Shown here: one piece after another, positions 41,881-55,529 of the stretch
How positions within the stretch are numbered: the first letter of the stretch is position 1
Layout of the letters: the number at the start of each line of letters is the position of its first letter
Made by a program: the position numbers and the translations under genes
Notes under the pieces: generated by a model
What the model saw: only the letters and a program-made list of their open reading frames with translations
What the model was told of the DNA's origin: nothing
The model's database searches: none
Assembly: GCA_020055645.1 (NCBI GenBank)
Contig: CM034548.1
Span: 18,166,001-18,230,000, forward strand
Length of the DNA stretch: 64,000 bases
Source of the DNA: Tomocerus qinae
Lineage: Eukaryota; Arthropoda; Collembola; Entomobryomorpha; Tomoceridae
Direction: 5' to 3'

Positions 41881-42005
41881 ACGGTCAGAGACGAGTGCAC
41901 AGCAGTCATTATCAGCTCAAATGAAGCACTTGGATATGATGTGTGTGACTCTGGAAAGACAAATCGATGTTTTAAGCAATGTCGATCAAGCATTGCCAAC
42001 AACCG
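41881..42005 (+). CDS. kinesin-14, second assigned exon (coiled coil)
   Basis: The 125-bp exon lies between acceptor GAATTTTGCAG| and donor ACCG|GTAAGT. With the incoming two bases GG, the frame reads 42 residues with no stop: a Ser/Gln-rich start followed by a coil-prone stretch around KHLDMMCVTLERQIDVLSNV. It ends after one base of a codon, matching the next exon. A different frame is also open but would not join either neighbour. The same segment lies inside a minus-strand ORF (41817-42023) that has no support. Confidence 0.83.
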
Positions 42006-45000
42006 GTAAGTTCCTTGTTGCATATTAATGATTCCCTTGTAAGATTACTCATTTCCACGGTTGTGTACCCCTCTGTGATAAATACAGTACATTGTGCAGT
42101 GTAGATTTATACCAATGTCGTTGTCGTCTGAGTCGAATAAGCTTTTGTCTTGCCACTGCTGTGCTTCTCTACGGTACAAAAGTTGACAGACTATCGGATT
42201 TCCTTTTGTCAATTTCCAATCCCATAACCTCCACAGCCATTCGACGAGACATTCTTTTGCATAGAGTGAAGCACATGGGTTATCTGTGCACAAATCCACC
42301 TGCTTGCTCTTCCACCTCCATTTCCTACTTATTCCTAACCAAATCAATCTGCATTGTATCATTGTCTCTCTGATCTGAGGTCTTAAATGCTTTCAATACA
42401 AATTGAAACGTGAAGTATCCTTCTCTCGATTGCAAACTATGTGGTGTAAGACTTCCCGTTTTTTGGTAGCAGTATAGAAACTGTCGAGCGTTAATTTTTA
42501 TTCTCAACGTCATAGTTTAATTCTTGTGTTTACATTTAGTTAAGATCTGACAACTGTCCAGACATCTTCTGTTCTTTCTGATGTAGGTGGAAATAAAAAT
42601 GTTCTTCTTCTTTCCTACTTGTCTTCAGTATTTCACATTTCAAAAAATTTGTTACATTGTTTCTTCTGACTTTGTCTATTGGTTCAAGTTCAAGTGTTTC
42701 ATGTCCTCCATCCACTCATCAGTTATTCTACATTTCCATGGCTAAAGAATTCAATTAGTGCATTGCAGTGCAATTTCTTTGAAAACACAAACAATTCTTA
42801 TTTAGTTTTCTGTAGATACATACCTACATAGTTACAGTAGTGTGCAATGTGCTAGTCACTTCTACCTCCTCCTCACAATCAGTAAGTCCTTACAATTTTA
42901 TCTCATAAAGATGCTAGACATGCATTGTTAATTAGCTGTTTTGTTCCCAAATTCATTGTTTGTCTTCTGCTCGCGTCCTCAATTCCTCTTAAGTGAACAA
43001 CTACTTATATACTTAAGTTTTAATCTAATGGCTGGGCCAAGATAACACATTTATTCACTTCAGCTTTGATTTGGGTACATATAGGGATCTAATACTATTA
43101 TTGTCAACTCAATTTAATTTGTTTTTTTCTCTTCCTGTCAAGTATCTACTAATTGGCTGTCTCTGATTATCTTATCCCTGCCATATTTAGGCTAGTATTT
43201 ATTCCATTACAAAAAATGTCAGGGGACACTGAAGCTTAAGCATGCAGATCAATTATATTCACCTATTGTTTCCATAAAACATAATATGCAATTAAATTTG
43301 TGATTAAACAACTAATATTTTAATACATATATTTCCAGGGGTTTACGTAACTTAGAACAATGGCATTTATTGTAATTGTAGCCATATGAAGTAATTTTTG
43401 TCAATTCAACTTCCATTGGAATTTTGAGATGAGATTTCTTTTATCATGATTTTTGGGCACAAGTTCAGATTTTAATTTGCTAAAAGCATCTGTGAATCAC
43501 TTGAATCTTAGTAAGTGTATTGGGGAATCTAGTCATTAATTGTATTGGGAGTGCTACAGAGTCATAGCCATTGTCAACTTCAACTGTTCTAAACAATTGA
43601 CCAAATTGAAAAGAATTGGGCGTTGGATGTTACTTTGTGCCTGCCTACAGACGTAAGTGTAGCAGTAAGCAATACTACTTTTTACACAAAAAGCAAAATC
43701 CGATGTACTATTGCATCGGACTGCATTAGAAGCAGGTAGCGTGGCATTGTCTGTGCATCCGGAGTGAAGTAGGAGGACAAATAGAAGTACGAAGTATTTT
43801 TACACTGATTCATACCACTCAGGCACCCTTTGAATACAAATAATGGACTCTAAAGTAACTGACTAACGTCAATGGTAGCTCTATACTCAGCTTTACGTTA
43901 GGATTCCATACAAAAACAACACAAAGGATGTGTTTAAATCTAATCAAAGGACAAAATGATCATCACTAATTCAATTCACCAGAATAAGGATGACAATAAT
44001 TTAATTTACTTCTCGAAACCTTGCAGACAACAAATCACAAGATTTACTACATGAATGTGCATGATTTTCTTTACATTGTACTTACCAAGTATAAAGACAC
44101 ATGACACATGTGAGGAATACCTAATTAACCCTTGCGGTTACACATGGTCCAAATCTATACTGTACTATTGGCTCCGTCCTCATAAATGTTGTACTAGTTA
44201 GGTATATCGACATCTGTGACAATAATTTGAAACAAATGTATTATCTACACAATTGTATGTAAACTTAATAATGTTGTGATTCCAGCCAGAAAATGTAGCG
44301 GATTATTATCCGAATGTTATTTTGACCTTGTTTCATTTATTTTTTAATCAAATATATAACACTATATGGCTAATGGGCACAGCGCGATTCATTAATGAGC
44401 AAAACTATTCTCAGGCATCGTCTCATGTTTCATTGAAAGGCTTTTAGTAGCTCTGAGTAGTTAAAATGCCAAAGGTGATACGCCTGCACTAATACTTAGC
44501 TAATTTTTAGCATCCTATGAAAGTTTATTGGACTGAAAATTAATTTTTTAGTATTTACTTAGTAGTTATTTATAGAATTTGTACCAAGTACCTTGTTACA
44601 TCGCAGGAAAAAGTTTTATTCCTATATTTAGGGACAGGAACTAGTAAAATCTAAACCTTTGGGTTCAAAGGATATTTATATGTTGGATTTCTGCTGCATT
44701 TTCATTGCTTAATGCAATTAAATTTAAACACGTTGTGGATTTCTAATTAAACCAAAGTATTTCTGTTTTCAGCAACAAATATTATTTAAAGTCTCCTTAT
44801 ACTAATGTGTTTTGTAGGTTGCTATAGAGATCAACTATTGCTGTTTACTTTTCCAGTGGGGATTATTAAACTTTTTGTTGGAAAAGTAAGCAAAGCAAAG
44901 TAAATACATTATGTCTGTAGGTCTTTAATTCCTTCTCAGTTCTGACGAAAAAATCTAAAAAGGTGTAAGTATTATGCAGAGCCAGTTTATTTACTCTGGC

Positions 45001-48000
45001 AATTGATTCCTTGAAAGTTGCAATCTTGCAATGCAGCAAAGTTGTGAATATTCGCAAAGGAAACAAATTCTCAGTATAATGTTATACTACTGTATCAATA
45101 TCAGGAAGAAAGTTTTATCAGGATTTAACGTTGGTACCTGATATTTGGTACAAATCAACTGCATATCAAATCCCTATTTACTACACACGTTTACCCGACA
45201 GTTTCATCCGGTGAATTTCCGTCTGTAATGCAAATGTTCTGAAAATCCTATTATCCCAGTTGACAATCAATTCCATATAAAAGGATTTTCAAGTCGAGCT
45301 CTTAATCTGGCTGCATAATGAAACATGCCAGAAAAAGGCTACTCCGCGATTTATATTTTTAGTAGCTATTGAGTACATATCTTTTCGTCGATTCATTGTT
45401 ATGCATACGTAAGTAGGAGAGGAATATCTTTATGACTGCATGATCGGGTGAAAAGTAGACCTTGAATATGCGTATTAAATTGCCAGAAGAAATGACGCAA
45501 AGACGCTCTTTGTTAAGAACTTCTATTCACTCACAAACTCACAAATACGATGTTGTTGACAATAACATTCATAATCCTTACATGTGTCTATACTGAAATT
45601 ATTATATGCTTTGCGTTGGGTTTCACAATAACAGCGGTATTATGAAGTATAAACGATTGTAAGGGCTGTTTCTGATTAGAAATGTCAAATGCCTTGTTAA
45701 TTACGACTTACGACGTAGAATATTCCTCTTTGATTTAAATTGCAAATGAATTAATAAAGAAATGCGTCTTTTGTTTTCATATTCATAATTAATGAAGGAA
45801 ATTTAACAAGCGGAGCTTAGTGTTTACATTCCTTTTCCTACTCCTAATTATCATGCATACTTTGATAAATAATGATAGATGAAGATGACAATTAGCTAAT
45901 CTATTCAGAAATAAAGTATGAATGATATTCCTAATATTATCAAAATTAGTTTCGGAAATCATAATGCCGTATTTTTAATATAGTCGGTCGAAAAGATATA
46001 TCTGCCCCCTAAATGAAAATGATTCAAGCAAGTTACCTTGATTAAGATTGGCATTTCAATGTCCTTTGTCTCAATTTTGCAAACATTAATTAAATAATGT
46101 GATCTGAAATCGAATTACTTATAGGAAATGAAACAATAGAGTGAAATAAATAATTAATTTTAGATCATCAGGTTTCTAACGGCTACTATTATGCATTAGA
46201 TGATGGCATGGACTTTATGAAACTATACTATTTATATTCATTTGTCAATAGTACACGAACTAAGATTATACAATAGAACGCTGTACAAGGGCAAAATGCA
46301 AAATAACTGAATGAGACTAATTCTACACAAAATCGTCATAATAATGTCTAATAATCTAGTTGTCTGTACCCCGTTCAGGATTGAAATGACATACTGGCTT
46401 TACTGAATGTAAATATTGCTTCAGATGTTCAAGTAATGTTCGTAGCGCGTTAAATCCTGAGAACTATATCTGCAATTTATCCACAGATATATCTTTCTAC
46501 TTTAAATATTTCATGAAGATAGGACAAAAATGCATTCCCTTCGCATTTCATCTGTGGGAATGAGGAAATTGCTTTCTATGTCTTGCAGTAATTTTTTAAA
46601 AAAATCTCAGAATTCCTTACTCATAACTTTTCTACTTATTTATCCTGCCTTCGAGAAATTTCGGTTCTAGGGAAATTCGGTTTCAACTTTAGTATGTTAC
46701 AGTGGACTACAGAGATTGTGAAATCTCTCCGACGTTATTAAAACCACCGTATGTATAGGTGCTTGCTAAGTAAAAGTTTGCCTGCAGAATTTTCATTTAG
46801 TTCTCTTAGATTTCAGACTAGAAATGTTTATTCCTCAAATTCTTGCTTTTTCCGAATTCGTAGCAAAATAAAATTTATATTGTGAAAAGTTGAATGATCA
46901 ATGTATCGAATTGAAAAAACATTGACAACGACATAATTTTATAGCGATAGAGATCAAATAAAAGAAGGAATGTACGTAAATACTGGAAAGGGTGTATAAG
47001 AGTATCTGGAATAATAATCTGTAAACCCTTCGCGTCAAATTAATACGGTTCGAAAGTTGTTATAATTAAATTAGGTCACGAGTCTAAAGTTGAGTGCAAC
47101 CAATCTCAGAATAAATTAACATTGGCAGTCACTCCTGGCAGATATAAGTGTTTAACTTTTGTTACTAATTTACATGGGATTTACTTCCAAATGAAGCAAG
47201 TCTTTCAAGAGTGAAAATCCTTAGTTGTTGGATACAGTTAAAGGGGCAGTGTATAAATATTGGAAAGGTGCTAGCTTTTGATTTGCTAGAGATCAAAAAG
47301 ATGAGAAATTAGAGTCGAGACTGCATTGAAGTTGCAATTTGCAATTCCCTGTCATTCCTCCGTATTTCACCTAACTTACTGCATCCAAAGTGTCTCTAGA
47401 TAGGATCTGATACGATGCTATGGATTGGCATTTTCGATTAATCATAATATTAGGTATTCTATTTGGTTTGAAGATGTTTGTCAGCTAGTTAGCGCTTCAA
47501 TATTGATGCACGTGTTTCTAAGGCTATATTAATGTAAATAATACTAATCAAGTGACATTACTGAATTTATAAATTTTAATGGATTGAAAAGGGACGACTC
47601 TTTCCTACTATTCATTAACTATACTTAGGTACATTTAGTTTCCATTTGATTTAATAATGCAGTAGCTGGAATCATTAGTAAAAACTTAGAACTCCAGGGG
47701 CAGAGGCTAAAATTAAATTTGCCTAATACTTATAGATTTGTCGAACAGCAGGGCATGAAAATTAGTCACCAACAAAATACCATTATATTTATGCCATAGC
47801 ATATTATTGAGTTGTCGAAATGTATAAAACTATTTTTTCCATTTTGTAGAAATGTACCTTAATTAGTGGAATTATGTTTATGTAACAAATGATAAGCTGA
47901 AGTTATGTAACACTTACTTTACGGCAGGAAGTTTTAGTCAATAAGTAGCTCATTATCTTTGTCTAGATATTTAGGTAGGGCCTATTTGTGTAATTAACTC

Positions 48001-49468
48001 CTCGGTGAAGATTGGTAGCTGAACAGAAAGTATAGATACCTAATCCGAGAAAAATAATAGGCATGTATTTAGTACTTAGTAATAACATTACATAAATATA
48101 AGCTTATTTGAAGATCCCAAAAAGCCACTCAAGAAAGAAGCAAGCTCCAAGCTCTAATAAAGCATCTCACCTGTGCATATAGTATTTAGGTACTCTGATA
48201 ATTAATTTTCAAATCCATTGCCCCAATTAATTTTGTACCCAAGTGACTTTTGTATGACTACATAGCATGATTAAGAACACATAATAACATTAATTGTCAC
48301 TCGATCTCAATAATATGACATCGGGACAAACTGTCTGAGTTGGCCAATAATGCATAAGTACTGCAATGACACATTTGTTACAATTTGTTGTAAGTAGGTA
48401 GATAGCTTCCGTGTAAGTTCAGAAGTCGACATGAGTCTTCTTGAGGTAGATGGCTCGTTACATATAGATGCATAACTCTGCGTATTTTATTTCATCTTTC
48501 GACATAAATATTATGGCAAGAAAATGATGAAATATAGGATAATATGGCTAAGAGCTAAGATTAAATTATGGTAACTAACTGTACCTATATTAACTATTAT
48601 TTATATGGGATAAATAGAAGAATGATGGGTCATATTAAAAAATAACAGCCCAGTTTAATAGTATCCGTTCTAAAGTGCTTAGAACCGTTAGTTAGCATTT
48701 GGCGGTGATCTGTGAACTGTGGGTGTTCCAAATACAAAGGTTTACAAATGTGTGTAGGTACTTGGTGTAATTATAATACGTAACTAGAGGAGAATAGATT
48801 CACTCTGCGTAGTAAACGTGCGTTACCCAAATCTACTCATCCTTTAGGAATTAGTACGCTGTGTAGATAGGTAACTTGGTTTCGCAGTATTCATCATGCT
48901 ATTTCAGGGTGACTGATAATATTTAATTTTACGAGGTATTATAAAAACCTACTGTAATATATAAATCCGCAAATTCATTTGCAATGCATGCTTCAGTGAA
49001 TCTAAAAGGTTGGGTTGCGTTAATACTAAGATGCCGACTACAATTAAAGCTTGTGCCATAAAATTACAATAAACTTGTCTGAACATCTAGTCGTAATAAA
49101 TATATTTATTGTATTTTGTAATGCATCGACTAGCAACATGATCTTGAATGTACTGAAGTGAAATCAAATAAAATGTTATCATTTGATGAATAAAAAAAGA
49201 TGGAAAAGCACTTGTAAGAAGAAATAATATAATTAGCTATAGATAGTATAGAGCTGAGAGCTGCCAAGACAAAAAGTATTAGCAATTCCACATTATGCTG
49301 TATTTATATATCGTGTGTGTAATCCTTGTATTTGTGTTACATATTGACTGACAGGAAAAGTGTCTGTGCTTGGTTTTATGCTTGTTTATGTTGCTTGCTA
49401 CTAGTATTGAGGAGATAGATTAGATAATGCTTACAGATCTTAATTTATTCATGATTACTTTGATGCAG
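42006..49468 (+). other. kinesin intron, 7.5 kb
   Basis: The intron is bounded by GTAAGT and GATGCAG. The first 370 bp are relatively GC-rich and open on both strands (42045-42362 minus, 42092-42373 plus), but neither reading shows a domain or fits the phases of the flanking exons. The rest is ordinary AT-rich sequence with no further structure that I can support. Confidence 0.7.
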
Positions 49469-49809
49469 AGAATATTTACTCGGGCGAGCCGGATTCGTTG
49501 GATGGAACAAGCAGTGAGATTATGATTAACGACGACCTAGACCCAGTAAACAACAATAATGGCATTGGACATTGTGGCATTGGGAATAACAACAATCGTT
49601 CACAAGGATCTAACTTCCAGTTGACAATAAACGGAAGAAGTCCTCTGGATGCCTTGGCAATGCTGCATTTGGAAAGATGTGCTCACCGGGAAACCCGCAA
49701 AGAGCTCAACCAACTTCGGAAGAAGTATGAAGTCCTCCGTGATGAGTTTGATTCTGGCGAAGGCCTAAGTAGAAGCACGAGTCTACTTTTTTCTCGTATG
49801 AATGGCGAA
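49469..49809 (+). CDS. kinesin-14, third assigned exon (low-complexity linker plus coiled coil)
   Basis: The exon is 341 bp, from acceptor TTTGATGCAG| to donor GGCGAA|GTAAGT. With the one base carried over, it encodes 114 residues. The first half is an acidic, then Asn/Gly-rich linker (two runs of four Asn around GIGHCGIG). The second half, from about residue 52, is a charged helix (LDALAMLHLERCAHRETRKE and onward) typical of a kinesin-14 stalk. It ends Ser-rich and in phase 0. Read-through of the donor would add nine residues and then TAA at 49837-49839. The length and sequence of such linkers vary widely in this family. Confidence 0.9.
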
Positions 49810-51404
49810 GTAAGTCCTATAGCTCTTAATTCGGATTAATGTGTTTGTAGTCAACTTCTTTACCTTTCCTCTGCTAAACTAAGACACTAACTTACTTATT
49901 AGTCATAGTTATACATTATACTTCTGGGAAGCGACTCGTTTGTCCCTCTTTTGTAAGGATTACGCAATGTACTTCAGATTGTATTAATATGACTCTAAGT
50001 ATTAAGTATAAAAGATCAACTAGGTATATATTAAGTGCATTAGCTGCTTACATAAGATGGACTTGAAAGGAAAGTATCAAAGAGCCATTAGTCTTTTCTT
50101 ATTTAATCCACTTCTTTTTGTTCGACCAAGTCAGTTATCTTAGGTTTCTCTTCTTTAATATTTACACAGACAATAACTTTTTATTCTGCCAAAACTGTCA
50201 TATAACATCTAGAGATACATTAACAGTAAGTGTTTATTGAATTTCTTTGTTTCCTACAATTCTTAAATGTTAGTGAATTTTATTACACAACTTCTGCTAT
50301 TAGTAAAGGCGTTGTTGTCTCTATGGAATTCCATTTTATGCATTAAAGGCTCTCAGACTCTTGTCTATTATTTTTATACTTTTCACTGAAAACACTCAGA
50401 AAAAAATTGATTCTTTTGGAAACAAAAATATTGGGGAGCAATTTTTGTCTATGGTAAATTATATTTTTCAATATTAACGCCATATCTTAGTGAATATTGG
50501 GAATATACACATCTAAATTTATAGCTTTATTTGACATTGTACGTTAGCCATTTTATTCACACCATTGTCAAAGTTTTGTGGGGAAATTTGTATTTGTAAT
50601 TAAATCAGTGGAAAATGATATTTTGTAATATAAATTATTCTGTAGACACGTACAGAAACAGATAGTCTTAAATGTATGTCTATGATCATTAGATAGTGGA
50701 TGTAGAATAAGTCGTTTTGATGACCTACCCCCAATTTGTCAACACTAAAATGTCAACAGAGCAAAAAAATCAAAAACACCTTTTTTAACACCATTTTATT
50801 TTTTGTCAACACCATTTTATTTTTTGTCAACAGCAATTATCTTTTTTGTCAACACAACTGTTATTGATGCTATACCTAAAAAATTAATTCTGACTTAATG
50901 GTAAAAATAAGTAATGGCTATTAGTACTTGTACTAGATTAAACCAAACAATTAAATAAGCCAATTAATTAAATAAGCCAAATAATCAGTAAGAAAAGTAT
51001 CCTGAATATTCTAAGACTTTATAGTTTGTTAGCAATGATATAAATCCACTCAGAGAGTAATTTTGGTTAACTTTCTAATATTTTTTAAAGTTTTAGAATA
51101 GCCTGAGGATCTTTTTTGTTAAGAAAGGTTTGCTTCACAATTATCCGTTCGTGGACAAATAATCTTAAATCATGTTTTGCATACACATATTATACATATT
51201 ATACACCATACAACTTACATGTGCATGTGTTGACAAAAAGTGATTTCTAAAAATAATTTGTTGACAAAATGGTGTTGACAAAAAGTAATGTCTAAAAATA
51301 ATTTGTTGACAAAATGGTGTTGACAAAAAGGGGTAGGCCCGTTTTGATATGCATATATTGAAAATGAAACGTTAAAAAGTAAGCAGGGATTATTTTGTTG
51401 TCAG
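49810..51404 (+). other. kinesin intron, 1.6 kb, containing a MITE
   Basis: The intron is bounded by GTAAGT and TTGTCAG. More than a third of its length is the element at 50722-51339, whose right target duplication ends only 56 bp before the exon. The remaining sequence is AT-rich without coding character. Confidence 0.85.
50722..51339. mobile_element. MITE with TTGTCAACAC subterminal repeats and 9-bp target duplication
   Basis: The 618-bp element is flanked by perfect 9-bp direct repeats CGTTTTGAT (50713-50721 and 51340-51348). Its ends are inverted copies: left GACCTACCCCCAATTTGTCA, right (reverse complement) GGCCTACCCCTTTTTGTCAA, both continuing into CAACAC. The TTTTTGTCAACACCATTTTA-like motif is then repeated several times inward at each end, in opposite orientation at the two ends. 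Such clustered subterminal repeats are usual transposase-binding sites. The centre is AT-rich and non-coding, so it is non-autonomous. The 9-bp duplication suggests a Mutator-like source. Its termini differ from those of the MITE at 19047, so it is a separate family. Confidence 0.82.
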
Positions 51405-51629
51405 TTGGACGATGAGGATATTTTCAGTAATAATCTTATTACTGATGATCCCGGTGCGGAGATGTCAATTGGAACGGATGGATCTAATAGTCGGCTGGCG
51501 GAAGAAGTGAGACAAAAGGAAGTTACAATAAACCAACTGAGATCCAGATTATTACATTTGGAGAAAGCAAGGATGGATAAGGTTCCTGTTGATGCTGCTC
51601 GAGAAATTGCCAGATTACATTCCACTCTT
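51405..51629 (+). CDS. kinesin-14, fourth assigned exon (coiled coil)
   Basis: The exon is 225 bp (75 codons) in phase 0 at both ends, from acceptor TTGTTGTCAG| to donor ACTCTT|GTAAGT. It starts with an acidic Asp/Asn/Ser linker and passes, from about residue 33, into a heptad-rich helix (EEVRQKEVTINQLRSRLLHL and onward), the parallel coiled coil that dimerises kinesin-14 heavy chains. Because the exon is symmetric it could be skipped without a frameshift. The minus-strand ORF 51401-51724 is its shadow. Confidence 0.9.
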
Positions 51630-53109
51630 GTAAGTCTATTTTTATAGATTTTTCCTGTGAAGTAAACCCACGCTTGAAATAATATTATAACAACGAGTCT
51701 AGTGTTCTGATTTTCTACTTCCAATTGGTATTAATATCATAAATGAACTATAGACTTCACTTCACTAGAAAAATTGTAATACCATACTTACATAGCTTGA
51801 AACTCCGGAATTGTTTTTGCTAAGTTATAAGTTCTTCTACGGAAACGTTACCTGCCATCGCAGTTAGGTAACATGATACTCGCAGTCATCGTACATCAAG
51901 TACCCTCATGAAACTTCCAACTACCAGGAACTAACCAATTAACCCTATAACTATTTCGTGCTTGTTGACTTTGTAAAGAAATCTCTGTTTAAGTACGTTC
52001 AAGAATTTATTTAAAAAATTCTCCCGATGAAAATCAAATATTGTTTTAAATGATTTCTAGGCACCTTATTATTATAAAGTAGGTACCTATGTATGTGGTC
52101 TTAGTACATACATGTGTAGTAAGAATAGTAATATCTGAAGCTGAAGTAATGTTCTGAGTAGGTAAGTACATTTTAAATAGAATTTTAGTTCAAGAGCTAT
52201 TACTGGCACCCGTTCAGAATTTTCTTTAGTAATTTTGTGGAGTGTAAAGTGTAAGCACATGTTTTTACGTATGTATGAGAGGCTTACTATGATTATGGAA
52301 TAGTAGCTTACCTCCCTACATTTAGAGATTAGACAACTTTCTGAAAATAATCTAGCAACAGTAACTATCTGACAGTCTATTAATTTTGTAGTATATGCTG
52401 TAAGCATTTTGTCAATACTAATCTCTTCGAGTTTCAGGGACGAAGATGCATGAATGATTATGAGTTCGTATATAATAACAGCAGAGCAAACACTACCTTT
52501 TGTACAGACAATAGTATCCATTGGTATTACTTCACAATCAGTGCTGAGACCAGTAGTAATTTTATGAATCCTTTCAAATTAAGTCGCCATTCATAGAAAG
52601 TTCGTTCTGCCTCTCCACATACTGCATACTATTTATTACTTATACTTCATTTGGGTACATAATTTAAGATTTTCTAAAAATACATTTTCCTGCTTAGCTC
52701 AGACGAATTTGCAGTCTCAAAAAACGCAACAACTCAGACATTGGTTTATTTAACATAGATATTTTTACACCCGTCTATAGTTTTCCAATAATTTGCACTA
52801 AGTGATTTAGTAGTGACATCAACGGCATTGATTTATAAATTTGATATTTCAATGGCATTTTATATTATTTTTGAAAATACGTCATTCATTAGTATGACTA
52901 TAATTATTGAGAAATTAATGAGACAAAAATGGAATAAAATATAACAAATATGAAAAGTACAATTTCCAAGTTCCTAACACAAAAATGTTTGTTTTGAAAC
53001 AAAATTAATACTATCAATGCAGACATAATGGCAAATTGCATAACTATTGTACCCTACATTAGATGATTGTGTTATTGGATAAGTAGTATATTGCTACTAC
53101 CAAGATAAG

Positions 53110-53160
53110 ATCCCTACAAGATGTATCAAGTTGATACTATGTCTTGTACCTTGTAGGGAT
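53110..53160. repeat. short perfect-stem hairpin
   Basis: ATCCCTACAAG (53110-53120) and CTTGTAGGGAT (53150-53160) are exact inverted copies of 11 bp, separated by 29 bases that contain the smaller palindrome GTATCAAGTTGATAC. It could be a relic of a tiny inverted-repeat element. The stem is too short and the loop too irregular to call a microRNA precursor. Confidence 0.45.
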
Positions 53161-55479
53161 GACACATATGTCGCAAATTGGTAGACCTTCAAATACATAT
53201 GCGCCTTTGTAAAATTTTATTGCACAAGTGTATTATATTTGCAACGATGTAAAAGCAAGAAAGTTTGGAATCGCATTGATTATCGTAGTCCTGTTCTATT
53301 TACTATGCATCGTTACGTATGAAGCTTTCCATTTTTGTAAGACAAAAGATATATAATCAAATTTAAACTTTTGAAGAGTCGCAAAGAAATAAAATTACTT
53401 TTGCAAATTTCATCTTAAGTGCTAAAATGTAGCCGTGAATAGTCATGTCAAAGAATTGCTGGTCGAAATACCATGGATAAAAATGTCTTAGTAATACGTT
53501 CACGATATTATTATTTACTTAGTAGTTTTAGCTCTGAGCTCTACATGCATTATGCACTAAACAGAACATAAAGTTATAACACTTTATAGGGTAGCAATTG
53601 TATATTTCCCTAAATTTGCAAATTGTAACATACAAAGAAAATAGAAGAGCAATAAGCAAAACGAGTTGCATCTACTAGATTTACCATATACTCTGGGCTA
53701 ATTCCCGGGAGTCCAGGTCCTGTTCTTCCGTCTCCTTTAGCTAAGTTGTGGAAGATTCCATAGGATATATGGCCTCGAAAATATCAATTTCGGTTTCAAC
53801 TTAAAAATAGAAAATAGCATTCAAATTTACATAAAATACAAGAAAGAATTGATAAATGATATCGTGATGAAAGTTACTGGTAGAGAAATTAATATTGTGT
53901 ATAGTAATGAATAATTACCCGGATAGAATTGCTAGCATTTAATTAATCGAATATATCCATATGTGATTTTAATTTTATAATCGATTGTTACATAATCTAC
54001 AACCTCCACTAATTCCTTGATCTTTATATCAAATAGGCCTCCCTTCAGCCAATAGGGGAAATACGGTATTGTTCTGTGAGTTAGTGCCTCGCAATATTCT
54101 GTGAGGCACTCTTCAATTGTTATACCTAATTTTGCGACTCATCTCGCTTTTCCTTATTTGTTATGGTTGAAGATCTGATTTCAGGCTATCATTGAAATTT
54201 CTAATGCTGGCAGATGCTGCGTCTCTATCAATAGAAGACATGCAAATACATGTATACATTTATCATTCTATGATAATGAAGTGTAGTAGCCTTTGTACCT
54301 TAATCGAAATTACTTCTGAATCAGATTGCATACCATGTTCACAGAAATTGAAATTAATTATCGATTGAAGCTTTGTAGCCTCTTATAATAATGTGCCCAC
54401 TCACATATTCTACCTCGCTAGTTTCGAAACTTTTCCATCGCACAATAGAAATGAAATGAAGTGAGCTTTTCCAGAAAATTTAATTTTACAGGTATCAAAT
54501 CAACGAAAATGTACTATATGAGAAATAGTAATGTCATAGTTGCTCGCAATATTTGATAGTGACATGATACTAAATTTGGGCTACCTTAACACAGAGATGC
54601 AGTTTACTTTCTACTTCAATTGACTTGAGCGCAGAAGAAGAATTAATGCAGAATTAATTCAGTGCCATCATGATACATGAAAAGCTGCATATTGCTTTGC
54701 TGTCACATTCCTGGTAGTTAATTCAACATATTACAACACATTGCAAGGTATTAAGACAGATTCCATGCAATAAAGATCTTTTTGTCACAAACTCTAATTA
54801 GATAGAACTGAGTTTTATGTCATCCTACTAATGTATATAGTATTATTACAAGTGCTTCTTATAGATCTATTCTTTCAATACTGCTGACAGGTATCGCTTT
54901 TATAGCTAGATATTTTTAAGAAAACATATAGTGATTTAACCCAGTTGAGTAGGAGTAGGAACCAGCATCAAAGCGAAATGGAGGATGTAATTTCCATTTT
55001 TAGAGTGTGCTCACTTTTCAGGATGTTTATTAATATACACGGAATTCTGAAATATGACTATGGCATTTTACTAGGTATTACTTTTAAAACTAGTAATAAG
55101 CACGTCCAAGGTTTCGACTTGTAAATACCACTAATGAGAAGTTCAAAATGGCGTGGGAAATGGGTAGTGTGGGAAATAGAGCCAAAATAGCGCCAAGATT
55201 CAAATTTTTGGGCTTTATTTCCTATATGTCCCACTAATTTCCACTATTTCCCATTTACCATAATTTTCCGCATTTTCCGGATGTCCAACAAAGTGGGGTG
55301 GGAAATGGGAATATTCGCAACTCTGACACGCCGTTTCGGACGAGGTTCAAGCAGGATCGATAATATCAAGGCATTTGTATTTTAAATAAGATATTCACTA
55401 AGACAAAACCATTTTCCCATCGAAAATCACACTTTGAATCAACCTTTTCAAAATGTTTAATATATATATTTTTTTTTAA

Positions 55480-55529
55480 TTTTTAATAGTTAAATCACTC
55501 TTTTTAATAGTTAAATCACTTTTAATAGT
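55480..55529. repeat. short tandem direct repeat, 21-bp period
   Basis: TTTTTAATAGTTAAATCACT occurs at 55480-55499 and again at 55501-55520, followed by a partial third copy to 55529. It directly follows a T-rich run. Probably a small slippage-derived duplication. Confidence 0.8.

Noticed and set aside
42045-42373. Overlapping ORFs on both strands just after the second kinesin exon, tested as an extra exon or a retroelement fragment
   Set aside because: Neither frame has a reverse-transcriptase or other motif, and neither fits the flanking splice phases. The raised GC alone explains the open frames.
43690-43712. TCCGATG...CATCGGA short hairpin
   Set aside because: A 7-bp stem is expected by chance in a window of this size and has no context.
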